A stretch of DNA of 64,000 bases from positions 131,015,989 to 131,079,988 of the forward strand of contig CP136068.1 in assembly GCA_032622095.1 (NCBI GenBank). The letters run 5' to 3'. Under the pieces are notes generated by a model that saw nothing but the letters and a program-made list of their open reading frames with translations, was not told the DNA's origin and made no database searches. Position numbers and translations under genes: made by a program. Numbering within the stretch: the stretch's first letter is position 1; each line of letters starts with the position of its first letter. This document shows positions 10,530 to 22,929 of this stretch, in pieces. The DNA is from Siphonodentalium dalli (lineage: Eukaryota > Mollusca > Scaphopoda > Gadilida > Siphonodentaliidae).

Positions 10530-11909
10530 ATTCGTAATCCATGGACGCTCAAGTACAACACATCTCCCGTTCCATATTAATTGAATCCACGAGTCCCAGT
10601 CGTTTTCGCTGCTAAGCAAATTTCACCCAAATTATTAAGCGGAAAAGCAATGATGTTCTAAATATGAGAATCGTAGTATCTAGTAGTATAAATACAATAG
10701 GATGCGAACGAATATTCATTAATAAATATCGTTGACTGATTAAAAACTCGAATGTGGTCGAATGTGGAGCTCCGTTGTCCCGTCGTTAGCGTGTCGGGAC
10801 TTGTATTCGCTGTAAACACATCGATATGGGTTCGCAGCGCGTCACCGGTCATTGAGTCTTCACACAGTAGTGGATTGGCCGCTTTGAGCGACGTACAATA
10901 GTCGGATTGCTCGCTGTTTCAAACCCGCGCCAAGTTGTGACCCTTGAGCAATGTCGCTCGTATGGTGTCGGCTTCGCATCAGTCTTGCGTTAAACGAGTA
11001 CCAGTCATACCAGCTTGTAATACTGATGAGTATCAGAGCATGTTCTGATCAAACTATAGAGCAGCGCCTGCAATGGCGGCAGCCGGTTCATTGGTTGGCT
11101 TGTACAAATGACAGGGGTAATATTGTACCAAGCGTGTTAGAGCAAGTAATTGGTTAATCGCTATATAAGACCGGTCAATATTATTAGTGAATCACGGCTA
11201 TGTGTGTAATAACATGAATATGTCGCCTCTATTTTTATTACAAAATGTGTCGTGTTTCGCTATGCGTGTGAAGATTGTCAACACGTCATTGACCTCAGAT
11301 CCGATCTCGCAATTTAAATATAACCAATCATGAAGCTGTGTTTGTAATTTTAATCGGCTTTTTAAAGAGACTTGATTCAGCATTGCAATGAGCTATTGTG
11401 TGCACAACCAATGAAATAGTGCCCAGTCTGAGACATGACCAATGAAATTAAGGGAATCCCATCAATACAGAAAATCTGATAAGATTAACGTCGGCTTTTT
11501 AAAACGAATGCATGGGAATTTACCACTCTTACCTGAGGTAGACATCTTTAATCTTCGTTTCGGGAATCATGGAAACGTTCATCTGCCCATTTTGAACATA
11601 TCTTTTGAATGGGAAATCAGTAAGATAATCTTGAGGGGCGTGTCTGTCCGGCGTCTCTACATTGTTTTTGTGCGATCTGATCACAGGGTTACGGCCAATG
11701 AGATCGACAGGCTGTAATATAAGAAATACAAAATTTGTCAACTCATTGCTTATTTGGCGATATAATGCGATATTATAGTTATGTTTAGAAACAACTACAA
11801 TAGAAACTAGAAAGAGAGCAGTGCATTATATCACCAGCGGTCGTCATAATCTCCAGGACTGTTTCCTGACAACCTCTGGCGCAGATGTGGTGATCAAGGC
11901 CTGGTTTTA
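10530..11909. other. No gene seen
   Basis: Open frames are below 95 codons and unrecognised. No shared repeat family was found. The right end grades into TATATATATA at about 11905 and then the minisatellite. Confidence 0.35.
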
Positions 11910-13075
11910 TATATATATATGCATATCGTTTGTCGATATATGTGTATTGTTTGCCAATATATGTATATCGTTTGTCAATCTATGTGTATCGTTTGCCAAT
12001 ATATGTATATATTTTGTCAATATGTGTATATCGTTTGTCAATATATGTATATCGCGATCGTTTACCAATATATGTGTATTGTTTGCCAATCTACATGTAT
12101 GAATATCGTTTGTCAATCTATGTGTATCGTTTGCCAATATATGTATATATTTTGTCAATATGTGTATATCGTTTGTCAATATATGTATATCGCGATCGTT
12201 TACCAATATATGTGTATTGTTTGCCAATCTACATGTATGAATATCATTTGTCAATATGTGTATATCGTTTGCCAAATATGTATATCGTTTGTCAATATAT
12301 GTATATCGTTTGTCAATATGTATTTATCGTTTGTCAATATATGTATGTCGTTTGCCAATATATTTATATCGTTTGCCAATATATGTGTATTGTTTGCCAA
12401 TATATGAATATCGTTTGTCAATATGTGTATATCGTTTGTCAATATATGTATATCGTTAAATTTGTCAATATATGTATATCGCTTGTCAATATGTGTATAT
12501 CGTTTGTCAATATATGTATATCGTTTGGCAATATATGTATATCGTTTGTCAATGTATGTATTTCGTTTGTCAATATATGTATATCGTTTGCCAATATGTG
12601 CATATCGTTTGTCAATATATTGTATATCGTTTGTCAATATATGTATATAGTTTGTCAATATATGTATATCGTTTGTCAGTATATATTGATATGTATATTA
12701 TTTGTCAATATATGTATATAGTTTGTCAATATTTGTATATCGTTTGTCAATATATGTATATTGTTTGCCAATATATGTATACGGTTTGTCCATATATGAA
12801 TATCGTTTGTCAGTATATGTATATCGTATGTCAATATATTGTATATCGTTTCTCAGTATATGAATATAGTTTGTAAATATATGTATATCGTTTGTCAATA
12901 TAATTGATATGTATATCATTTGTCAATATATGTATATAGTTTGTCAATATTTGTATATCGTTTGTCAATATATGTATATTGTTTGCCAATATAATATGTA
13001 TATGGTTTGTCAATATATGTATATCGTTTGTCAATATATGTATATTGTATGTCTATATATGAATATTGTTTGTCA
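11910..13075. repeat. 1.17 kb AT-rich minisatellite, 21 bp unit
   Basis: The array contains more than fifty imperfect units of the type TATATGTATATCGTTTGTCA. Higher-order copies are visible: a 138 bp block at about 11971 recurs at about 12109, and a block at about 12690 recurs at about 12909. Because the unit is a multiple of three, frames stay open on both strands (up to 263 codons of a repeated YVYRLSI pattern). I treat those as artefacts. Confidence 0.95.
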
Positions 13076-13639
13076 ATTGTTCGCTTATCAGGCAGAATAA
13101 AATGAAACAAGTTTCGCGACAATGGACAATATCATACGTGGATGATATATAAAAAAAGCGATCTCAAAATGTCATAATAGGGAACTCTCTTTGTCTTTAT
13201 AACAGACGATCATAGCTCGTTATAATAGTAAATATGCCTTCATTCGTGTCGGTTGAAACTTATAACGCTAATCGAATCAAGAGTTATTTCTTACAATTGA
13301 ATCCGCCAGTCACAGGAGAACCCCACATACTGTAAGTAGGTGATAGAAATAAAAGTGAAAACGAGCGAAAAAAAACTCCCAGACTATTTCCAAACAAAAC
13401 GACGCATGTTGAAAGCCGACAGCTGTCAGCCTCTCATTGACGATTGCTCGGGTGGCCCCATCAATCCATCGTTTTGATTGGATAGTGACAAGTGATCACG
13501 CAATTGCGTTGCACGTGCTATGTTAGTTCTTAGCATGTTGTTAGTTTCGTTTCTTTGAAAATGTTACCACGAGTCTTGTTTATTTATATTTGTACTTGTG
13601 CATCAGGTGCTAACAGTGCGGTTATACATTGGCAGGTAC
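13076..13639. other. No gene seen
   Basis: No repeat family, RNA gene or convincing open frame was found. Confidence 0.35.
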
Positions 13640-14035
13640 AGTACCAGTCAGAAGAAGTGGTATATTGAGGCGCGCCTTTATTGCGATATTGAGCGTGCTT
13701 AATTTCGAAAAAGACGCGATTATATAGCGCAATACCAAAAATCTGTCGCGCTTATTATTGTGATATTGAACGGAAAATATTGCGATATTAAGCGCGCTAA
13801 ATTTCATACAGACCTGATAGTGTTATATTTATATTAGATAAATACTGTGCATATGGTATACATATAGTGTACATATAGATTTAAATATCACAATTTTGAG
13901 CGCAAGATGTTGTAATATTAAACGCGAAATATTGCGATATTAAGCGAAAAATATTTAAATAATATCGCAAGCAGCGCGCTTATAAGCGTTTCCACTTACA
14001 ATGTTATTGCGATGGGCGCGAATATAGCGTCCTAC
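13640..14035. repeat. Cluster of GCGATATT.AGCG motifs
   Basis: Variants of ATTGCGATATTAAGCG occur at least six times in direct orientation (for example 13679-13695, 13777-13793 and 13936-13950) at irregular spacing, together with related TATAGCGC and TATAAGCG words. It may be a decayed tandem array. No function can be assigned. Confidence 0.6.
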
Positions 14036-14188
14036 ACGCAGAAAAAAATTAGTTACCTGTGATACTAAAACGTACATGTTTTTTTTTCTTCGCAAAGAAC
14101 CAAAATAAAGAACCAAAAATGAAGAACCAAAGGGATTATGTTGTTGAATGTACCGAATAGTTGTCGTGTAGATTTAGAGGCACTTATA

Positions 14189-14775
14189 CACTGTCGGATA
14201 CCCGTTTAGGTTCGGACATTCCAAGATGGCGGCGCCCACTAAAGCAGATAAACGGTAAGTGTATATATTGTCTCCAAGCAGCAATCAACGACATCTTTCG
14301 GTGATACACCTTGAAACAGTTATGTAGGAATTCGTATGCCCAACACTTACGTAACACGCCTTTCGCATGACAGGCATGTGAATTGTTGTATTTGGCGTGT
14401 CAAGTCGTCATAATTTTTCGAAATTTTATCGAGGCGGTGAAATGTTCGCTTTTTCTTATTTTTCTGGCCCTGGGCTCATGCATCCGCAAATTTATGTATT
14501 GTTGTGGGTAGATTAGGTCACCACACATCTTCGGAATGCAAAACCGGCGATATTTTTATTGTCTAACTCCGAAAAACGACCTTTGAAAATTTCAAAATGT
14601 TCAGGTTCGGATTCGCAACATTTGCGATGATTTTGTTCAGGTTCAGACATAATTTTCGTTCAGGTTCTGACAAATTTGGTTCAGGTTCGGACAATTTTAG
14701 TTCAGGTTCGGACAGATAAAAACCTTACCTATAAATGACATGCTGAGGTGCAGTCGCGATCTTATTGTGCGTGTT
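14189..14775 (+). repeat. Left inverted arm of the 3.0 kb element
   Basis: The first 60 bases hold CCAAGATGGCGGCGCCC. The inner 150 bases hold five GTTCAGGTTCGGA-type units. It pairs with 16660-17221 at roughly 90 percent identity by eye. Confidence 0.85.
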
Positions 14776-14978
14776 ATTAACGAACATGCATTGTTAATTT
14801 GTTATATCTAAATATGTCAGCTGAAATTTCCAAATATAGGTGGTAAATTCTCCGAATTAATGGGATAAAAGCCACAGTTGAATATTCTCGAGCAATGTCT
14901 ACTATAAACCAGCTAGTGGGAATTATTACATTTTACGTATGAGCAACAGTGGTATTATTACTTATCTTCTGAAATATC

Positions 14979-15082
14979 GGGGATACATGGATATTTAATA
15001 CCTGGTTCTCGATTTTGAACCCCAAGGCGGAGCCAAGGGGTTTCAAAAAGAGACATCCGGGTATTAAATCTCCTAGTATCCC
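14979..15082. mobile_element. Small hairpin element P4
   Basis: An imperfect palindrome has ends GGGGATAC and GTATCCC, arms 'GATATTTAATACC' and 'GGGTATTAAATC', and the centre CCCCAAGGCGGAGCCAAGGG. It is nested inside the interior of the 3.0 kb element. Confidence 0.6.
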
Positions 15083-16659
15083 ACGATGTTGGCGGAGCTA
15101 ACGATTTTGTCCCACATCAATAGCTACCATGTGGTGTGCTTTTTATAGGTTATCAGATAAATTCACACCAATCAGCACCAATAAGAATAATTCAGTAGCA
15201 GACCTATCGATCCTGTTTTAGGTGACGTCAATTAAACTCAGTGCGCTAGAACAATGTCACGATTGGTGAAACTGCTAGTTCAAGGGTAATTCATAACCAC
15301 GATGTTTCACGTGCTTTTATACGCCCACTGTCAAGAGTAACGGGGACATGGTGCATGATTTAACCGTGACGTTGTTGTCAATCAGGATGTTAGTTACAAC
15401 CGGGTGTGGGGACAAGCGTTGTTTGTTATATGTTTCCCTATGAAATAGCTGTAATTTTAAATGACATACGATGCGCTCTCTTTCGTCAGGACCTTGGCAT
15501 GGATAATAATTTTCAAACGTTATCTCACTGTAGATACTTCTGTTTAAAAAAGGGTACACAATTATTGACGCGTGTATTATCAATGGAACTACGCGAAATT
15601 ACGCGGAAGACTGAAAATAGTTTATTACTGCGATAAGTTCTAAAGAAAAACAAATGATCCCGTTTTATTACGTATTCAGTTATTTGTTAATTGAGTTTCT
15701 GTGTGTAATATTTAACCATTGGGTAGGCACTATTCTCTTAAGCGCATGAAGGAAATTTTCCACCAAAATTTAGAGATGCTTAATTTGCCAACGGAACAGC
15801 TGATATTGTTTGCATAAGTTTCGCTACTTCGGCGTCTAAATTCTTGTTTCGATAAACAAATACTTGTAGTTTTGCAGAATTGCTTACCATAAGCATAACA
15901 TAAAGAGAACACATATGGTTTCTCGAATAATATATTCCTGAAATATCGCCGCTCGTGAAGATTCGCATATTGCAGGTATTATTCGGCAAACCATAGCTAT
16001 TCGCTATATATATGTTCGCATAGTGCTGAATAGAACGCAACATGTTCGGGCTCTAATTAATAGTCGTGCATAATAGTTGTGTGACAAATGGTTAACTTGT
16101 AACTGGATTCAACATTTAGAAATGAGGCAAAACACATAAGGCTTATATTGAAAAGAATATGTTTCGTGTGAATTCCCAAATATATCATCCAAGTATTGAT
16201 ACAAAACATGGTATATATTGTCTATCTATCAGCAAGTATTTATGGGCAAATTGTGGGAACAGCTATATAATCACATTCATCGTATAAGCAGCTAACAAAA
16301 TAGAGTTACTGTTCGTGGCTCGTTTCTGCGCTTTATGTCTGGGAATATATTGTTAATAGAGACTGGGGGTAAATACATCATTACAGGACTTGTTGATGGG
16401 GGATCGCCTCAGGGGATACGAGCCTCTATCGGGGCATATACACACAGTATTCCCCTCAAAAAGCAGTGTAACTTATATTATGGACAGTTATCTGCTCACC
16501 TTCGTGGCATCGCATGTGGATGTGGAGGGGAATCACATGATCGCATACATATCACACGCATAAAATAAGAAAGTCCGCCCAAATTATTCACGAGTGGGCT
16601 AAAACCATGCCCCGTGTTCCCCATTTATCGTTTCTTTTACGAATGGAAGATAACCAAAT

Positions 16660-17221
16660 GTACAAAAACGCCATAAGAACGCGACTGTGCCTCGGCGTGT
16701 CATTTTTATGCGAATTTTTTGATGCGTCCGAACCTGAACCAAATTTGTCCGAACCTGAACGAAAATTGTGTCTGAACCTGAACAAAATCATCTCGAATGT
16801 TGCGAATCCGAACCTGAACATTTTGAAAGTTCGTTTTTCGGAGTTAGACAATAAAAATATCGCCGGTTTTGCATTCCGAAGATGTGTGGTGACCTAATCT
16901 ACCCACAACAATACATAAATTTGCGGATGCATGAGCCCAGGGCCAGAAAAATCCGAAAGAGCGAACATTTCGCCGCCTCGATAAAATTTCGAAAATTTAT
17001 GACGACATGACACGCCAAATACAACAATTCACATGCCTTTCATGCGAAAGGCGTGTTACGTATGTGTTGGGCATACAAATTCCCACATAACTGTTTCAAG
17101 GTGTATCACCGAAAGATGTCGTTGATTGCTGCTTGGAGACAATATATACACTTACCGTTTATCTGCTTTAGTGGGCGCCGCCATCTTGGAATGTCCGAAC
17201 CTAAACGGGTATCCGACAGTG
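16660..17221 (-). repeat. Right inverted arm of the 3.0 kb element
   Basis: This is the complement of 14189-14775, with four rather than five TTCGGACA-type units. It ends CGACAGTG next to the TTATA duplication. Confidence 0.85.
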
Positions 17222-17500
17222 TTATAGGCGTGTTCACATCAATCGGTGCTAAATGAAGTCGACTTATGGGTGAATTGATTGACAGGCTGCGGCGGAGAGT
17301 AATCAAGAAATTTGGGTAATCGAGAAATAACCTTGACGACTAATTATGTGTCAATTCAATTTAAAAGTTCAGTCGAGTAGCAGAGAAGGAATATACTGTT
17401 AATATTTTATTCTGCATATATGAAAGCTTACTCTCCCAAATTGAATCCATGATGGTCCATAATAGTATATATTGTCGAAAAGCGACGGTGTGTTGCTTAA

Positions 17501-17821
17501 GGGGGTACTGAACACTAGATCAGCCCATTTATGGCACCGTTATCCTTTTATACTCAACAGAAAATATGGAACTAATGAATAGATTTGAGCCATGGTCTCT
17601 ATGAACGATGCAAAAACATGGTAACTATAATGAGTTTATGATTCGAGTCATAAACTCCTTTTAATTATAATTACCATGTTGTTTGCATCGTTCATAGAGC
17701 ACACATGCAGGTGTGTTTTGCATTATTCCGTGGCTCAAATTCATTCATTTGTTGCATATGTTATATTGAGTATAAAAGGAAATGGTCCCATAAATGGCCG
17801 GATTTAGTGTACAGTTCCCCT
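17501..17821. mobile_element. R4 palindromic MITE, copy 2, TTAA flanks
   Basis: TTAA lies on both sides (17497-17500 and 17822-17825). The termini GGGGGTACTGAACACTAGATC and the complement of GGATTTAGTGTACAGTTCCCC match with small indels. The arms also share CCCATTTATGG and pair around 17650. A TTAA target fits piggyBac-type transposons, though the termini differ from the piggyBac-like MITEs at 42722 and 44487. Confidence 0.75.
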
Positions 17822-18317
17822 TTAAAAGAGTCATAAACATTACTGTATTTAATATAATTATCATGTTGATACCTTCGGTTCTGTTGAGTATGCGTATATA
17901 TCTACTATTAATCCATCTCAGAAAATAAATTGCCACAAAAGGATTTTTCCGTGGACGATCTCCGAATTTGGTTGATAGGCCGGATATAAATTGGCAGAAA
18001 TTGCCAACGGCCAAGCAAACTTTCAGAAAATAAGTAAATCTCAACTTCAAATTTCAGCAGTAAACTATCCATTATAAAAAAAATTACATGTTTTCCTACG
18101 ATTTACATTTAAAATGACTCAATAACGTCTCAATAATTATCAACACGCTCGAATCCGAAGCGACTGGTTAGCGATCAACGCCACGAGTAAAATGTTTAAT
18201 TCCCGATCCGATGCCCTTGTCACATCTAATGTTATTGTGACAAATACAGTGTCATTACGCGCGCCGCTTGTATACTGTCCTAGATATTCTAGATAGCCAT
18301 GGTTCGCTGGGCGTTTT
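17822..18317. other. No gene seen
   Basis: Short open frames only. No shared repeat was detected apart from the R4 edge. Confidence 0.35.
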
Positions 18318-18700
18318 ATTTATAGATAATGGGAATTTTTGGGAGGATTAAAAGTCGAACTGCGACCCAGAGACCGAGTCCGGTGAAAGGTGTAGTTGGG
18401 AATTTCAATTTCGTTTATTGTCCTTTACATTATTATGTAAATAATGTTGATTTTTGGTTTGTGACAAGCTATGTCAATTACAAATAAAGGAAATGAAAAA
18501 GATAATTTGTAAGTCTTATATTTCAACTTTCATAGACATTTTTCGTTCTGCAGCCCACTGGGGGTTGTGATCGGAGACGGCCGAGTCGGCCGCCGGTTCG
18601 TTAATTAGGTGCTGGTTGTTATTGTTATTTTAACGGAATTCTGAGTTGGTCATTCGCGAAAACAATATATTTTATATTCTGTAATTACAAATTGGGAATT
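18318..18700 (+). repeat. R6 dispersed repeat, copy 2
   Basis: It shares the CTGCGACCC..GAGTCCGGT block and the TTTTAACGGAATTCTGAG block with 8664-9190. The middle (about 18410-18520) recurs in reverse at 54680-54785. It is non-coding. Confidence 0.55.
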
Positions 18701-19007
18701 ACGTAATTTGTAAATAAATACTACCATTTTCGACTCAAATTAATTAATTTGTAGCATAGTGTCCGTTGAATGAAGTTGAAGGCGTCTAATAAATGGTCGG
18801 ATTCGCGTACAACGCCCATTTAAAGTGATGTGAAACACTCCGGTTTGTGTGATTAAATAGAAATGGAGAATAAATGATCTTGCTCAAAGTAATTATTTTT
18901 ATGAATATTAATCCAAATTTACAACACACACCGCCAGTCTTATATCTATATATATATTGCGAATGTCTGTCTGTCTGTCTGTATGTGTTCTATATACATT
19001 CACAGTG

Positions 19008-20074
19008 GACCATCTAGATAGCGCCAAAGAGGTCTACTAGGGGTAACTTTTTACGAAAAAGATAATGGTGCGGGTTAGAATGTTCTAAAGTGACGCCGTT
19101 GTTGTCAGGGGCAGAAAAGGGGAGGGGCAGAAATAGTTTTTGCCGCCGATTGCCTCGAAACTTATATGTAATCATCCCCATGATATAAGGAATCTAATAG
19201 TGTGGTTTAAATTTGTCAAAAGTGGCGCCGTGCGAGTCAGGGATGCACGGAAGGGGAGAGGGGCTACAAAATTGATAAATCTAATTTTAGCGCCGAGGGG
19301 CCATCTAGATGGCACCAAAGGGGTCTACTAGGGGTAACTTTTTACGAGAAAGATAATGGTGCGGGTTAGAATGCTTAAAAGTGACGCCATTGTTGTCAGG
19401 TGCATAAAAGTGGAGGGGCAGAACATATTTTTGTCGCCGATTGCCACGAAACTTATATATAATCATCCCCATGATATAAGGAATCTAATGGTGTGATTTA
19501 AATATGTCAAAACTGGCGAAGTTCGAGTCAGTGATGCACGGACGGGGAGAGGCGTACCAAAATTGATAAAACTAATTTTAGCGCCAATGGGCCATCCACA
19601 TGGCACCAGAGGGGTCTACTAGGGGTAACGTTTTAAGAGAAAGATAATGGTGTGGGTTAGTATTTTCTAAAGTGACGCCGTTGGACAGGGACAGAAAAGG
19701 GGGAGGGCAGAAAAAATGTTGTAATGGGTGGTGTAAATATGGCAAAAAGTGGCGCCGTTCGCACCAGGGATGCACGGAAGGGGAGAGGGAACCAACATTG
19801 ATAAAACTAATTTTAGCGCCTATTTCCACCAAATTGATATATATTCTTCTCCATGATACAAGGAATCTAATTATGTTATTTAAAGACACCAAATTGCTGT
19901 GGCTTGGGTGAGAGATTGTGGAGGAACACTAAATTTTATAAGAATGTGTTCAGCCGCCGATTGCCACCACACCTATACAATATCATACCCATGGTACGCG
20001 CGAGGAGTCTAATGGTGTGGCTTAGATATGTCAAAAGTGGCGTCATTCGAGTCAGGAGTGCACCGAAAGGCAGA
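19008..20074 (+). repeat. Helitron internal tandem repeats, unit about 293 bp
   Basis: Three to four units each start near GGCCATCTAGATGGC (19008, 19303, 19595) and carry GGGGTCTACTAGGGGTAAC and the half-unit GCCGATTGCC. The array continues at 29149-29800 after the 9 kb insertion. Confidence 0.85.
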
Positions 20075-20289
20075 TAATCCATGAGCCAGGATCGAGAATG
20101 GTACCATTTTGGTGGGCAAATTCTATCAACATTTTTCTCAAAGCGTATATTCTGAAATTAATCTGAGTGCTGGGGCGTACTGTGGCAATGTAGCTTAGTG
20201 TGCAAAATTTGTATTTCCATGGCAACGAAGGGTGTTTTTGGCCAGTATAAAAAATATGCTTATAATGGTCTACTACTAGAAAGTTTAAT

Positions 20290-21590
20290 CAGGGATGTGG
20301 CTAGAGGGTCTCCGCTGGGGGGTGTCCACCTTGGGAATTTCCAACTGCACCTCCCCCCCCCCTTGAGTCGCAATCACACCAACACAACTTTTTGCATAAT
20401 TCCATTTGCACCCCCCCCCCCCTTGAGTCGGAATCACACCGACACAACTTTTTTGCATAATTCCATTTGCACACCCCCCCCCCCCTTGAGTCGGAATCAC
20501 ACCGACACAACTTTTTGCATAATTCCATTTGCACCCCCCCCCCCTTGAGTCGGAATCGTGCCAACACAACTTTTTGCATATTTCCATTTGCACCCCCCCC
20601 CCCTTGTACCTCATACTCAGGCCTAATTTCCTATATATTCATTAGCCATGCTTCTATTTTCCCAGTATGAGAACATTAAGATATTTTAACCTGAAAATTG
20701 CCCCCAAAAAAACAACTAGTGATCTAATTCCAGACAAATGCACACAGCTACCGACAACAGACCAGGAAACACCGGGCCGACCATGGTTGTTCGGCCCGGT
20801 GTGAGAAAATTTTGAAAACTATACAAGAAAATCGCAAATCCTAGCATCAAGACTGGCCTCAACTGAAGCTTTCCTAGTGTTGGAAATTTCAAACCTCATA
20901 CTCCCCCTCAGGTTGGAAAATTCTTCAACTGATGACCATTTATGTCTACAAGTTTGACCAAATGTAGTAAAATATTGTTTTGCTAAACTAATTAGCAGTT
21001 TTGTATTGGCCATGTGAATGGGGCAATGACACACCGGGCAGACCATGGTTCGGCCCGGTGTGCGAAAATTTTGAAATCTGAACAAGAAAATCGCAAAATC
21101 CTAACATCTAGACTAGCCTCAAGCCTTCCTACTGTTCGAAATTTCAAACCCTACACCCCCACTTAGGTTGGAAATTTTGGAACTGATGACAATTCCAATG
21201 ACAATGTTGACCAATTGTATGACAATATTGTTTTCTTAAATTAACTAGAAGTTTTTGACTGGCCACGGGGGAGAGACCAGGACACAAGCTTTCCAAGTGT
21301 TGGAAATTTCCAACCTGTCACCCCCCTAAGGTTGGAAAATTTCCAACTGATGACCATTTCTGTCAAAATTTTTGACAAAAAATAGGAACATATGCAAATA
21401 TTGGTCGAAAAACAATAAATTCCCCCAATAAATTGTTTTATAATCAAACTACAAGAACATTTTCAACATATTGTTGGTGTGAAATTTCGTTGTGGCAGGT
21501 ATGAAATTTCCAACTATTGAAAATATAGCTCTCTGCTGGGGGTGAGACCCCCCCCCCCCCACACCCCCCCCCCCTCTAGCCACATCCCTG
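20290..21590. mobile_element. hAT-like non-autonomous transposon, 1301 bp
   Basis: The termini CAGGGATGTGGCTAGAGGG and CCCTCTAGCCACATCCCTG are perfect complements. Both sides carry the same 8 bp, AGTTTAAT (20282-20289 and 21591-21598). CAGGG termini with an 8 bp duplication are diagnostic of the hAT superfamily. The inside is non-coding: a poly-C tandem array (20345-20607) and three roughly 260 bp units containing CACCGGGC.GACCATGGTT. The element sits in the left arm of the 9 kb element, which is continuous across it. Confidence 0.92.
20345..20607. repeat. Tandem repeat, about 63 bp unit with poly-C tracts
   Basis: Four to five units of CTTGAGTCGGAATCACACC..., CATAATTCCATTTGCA and then 9 to 13 C. 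Regular poly-C blocks could form i-motif or, on the other strand, G-quadruplex structures (inference). Confidence 0.9.
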
Positions 21591-21951
21591 AGTTTAATGC
21601 AGTAACTCTATCCTTACACTAATATGGGGTGACACCCTTGGTGGGCTTCTTTTGACTCGGGGGATTTCACCTCTAGAGGTCAAGGTCATACACAAAGCTC
21701 AAGGTCATTCACCACAATATTAGCTTTTTTCATATCGGGTCATACATTTTCTACCCACTGATTTTATATATCAGTTTTGAATGCGTTATCTTTGCTCCTA
21801 AATAATCTGTAGCGTATATGCTACATGGAGAACTTCGTTATTGTTGAAACAGACATTTCATTCATGAGATATATGCCTTTAAACTTGGTGACCATTTTCC
21901 AAAATGGGTGAAAATCGGTTATTTCCCAATATATCATGCTTCTGTGTAGCC

Positions 21952-22929
21952 CAGGCGCTTGATGCATGGAAATGTAAGAATTGCACAAATATTGATAAAA
22001 GCATGAAACTTCCATATGTTCCTTGGACCTTACTGATCATTTTCAGAATGGACCCCATCGATATTTGGCCCTGCTTAGCAACGTTTGCTAGGCAAATACC
22101 TGTAAGTATAAACATGCTCATATAAGATTGTATTACAGTATTTCGTTCAACTTTAGTTGCTGTGAATTGCATATTTCAGGTCTATTTGTGACATAGGATG
22201 AATTACAAAGACTTGTGACCTTGTTTCCTATCATAATGTCCATGACAATCGTTGCTGTGCACTACACAAACAGTAAATATTTATAACTCCGCCAAGGGTA
22301 CCCCGAGTCCTCACACCAAATTTGGTTTAAATCGGTCCAGATAAAGAAAGCTATGGTATCTAATATAAAAATGTTTCAACAATACACACGACATGCTATT
22401 AACAGTGGACTAGAAAATCTTTGCTGCTTTGCACAGCTGAGTATATCGCTCTACAGATGGTATGAGGTCATTATAAATGTTATAAGTTTAATAGAGATGC
22501 CAAGGTTCAACATAAACAAAGCCAGTGATTAGTTGACAGCTCTGCTATATAATTGATATTAATAGGGCAGCAGTGAGGTGTCTTATCGTAATGGCTGTGT
22601 TGTTGGTAGAATTTGATACAGTATCATTGTAAACTTAAATTGGCTCTATTAACCCAAGTATTCTATGCCCGGGTCACCTTTTACATTTAATCCAAGGCTG
22701 CGCTGGTGCAGCATTATCTATCCTGTGCCTGTGAATTCTCCTATATTTGCGAGTGACCCATAAAATCCAATAATTTGTGTTAAGTACATTTGTCTATAAT
22801 AGTACATAACACTATACTATGTAATTCAACATCAACACTCTAATTTATGATTCCGATCATAGTAATTTACTATCGCCAATGGATGGGTTAAACATCTACC
22901 AATCGTGATCGGCCTCTCGTGTTCTGTTG
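21952..22929. other. Interior of the 9 kb element, no gene seen
   Basis: Short open frames only. Similarity to the right arm has faded here. No recognisable domain. Confidence 0.35.

Larger units (their letters stand above)
14189..17221. mobile_element. 3.0 kb element with 0.57 kb inverted arms and 5 bp TSD
   Basis: The left end CACTGTCGGATACCCG and the right end CGGGTATCCGACAGTG are perfect complements. Both are flanked by TTATA (14184-14188 and 17222-17226), a 5 bp target duplication. The inverted arms run from 14189 to about 14775 and from about 16660 to 17221. Each contains tandem copies of GTTCAGGTTCGGACA (the left arm has one more than the right). The 1.9 kb interior encodes no recognisable transposase, so it is non-autonomous. 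A CAC-starting terminus with a 5 bp duplication is compatible with Transib-like transposons, but I cannot assign a superfamily from ends alone. Confidence 0.85.

Noticed and set aside
11930-12721. 263-codon open frame and several others on both strands
   Set aside because: Produced by a 21 bp tandem repeat that keeps frames open; low complexity and the same on the other strand.
20285-20614. Gly- or Pro-rich open frames
   Set aside because: Caused by poly-C tandem units in the hAT element.
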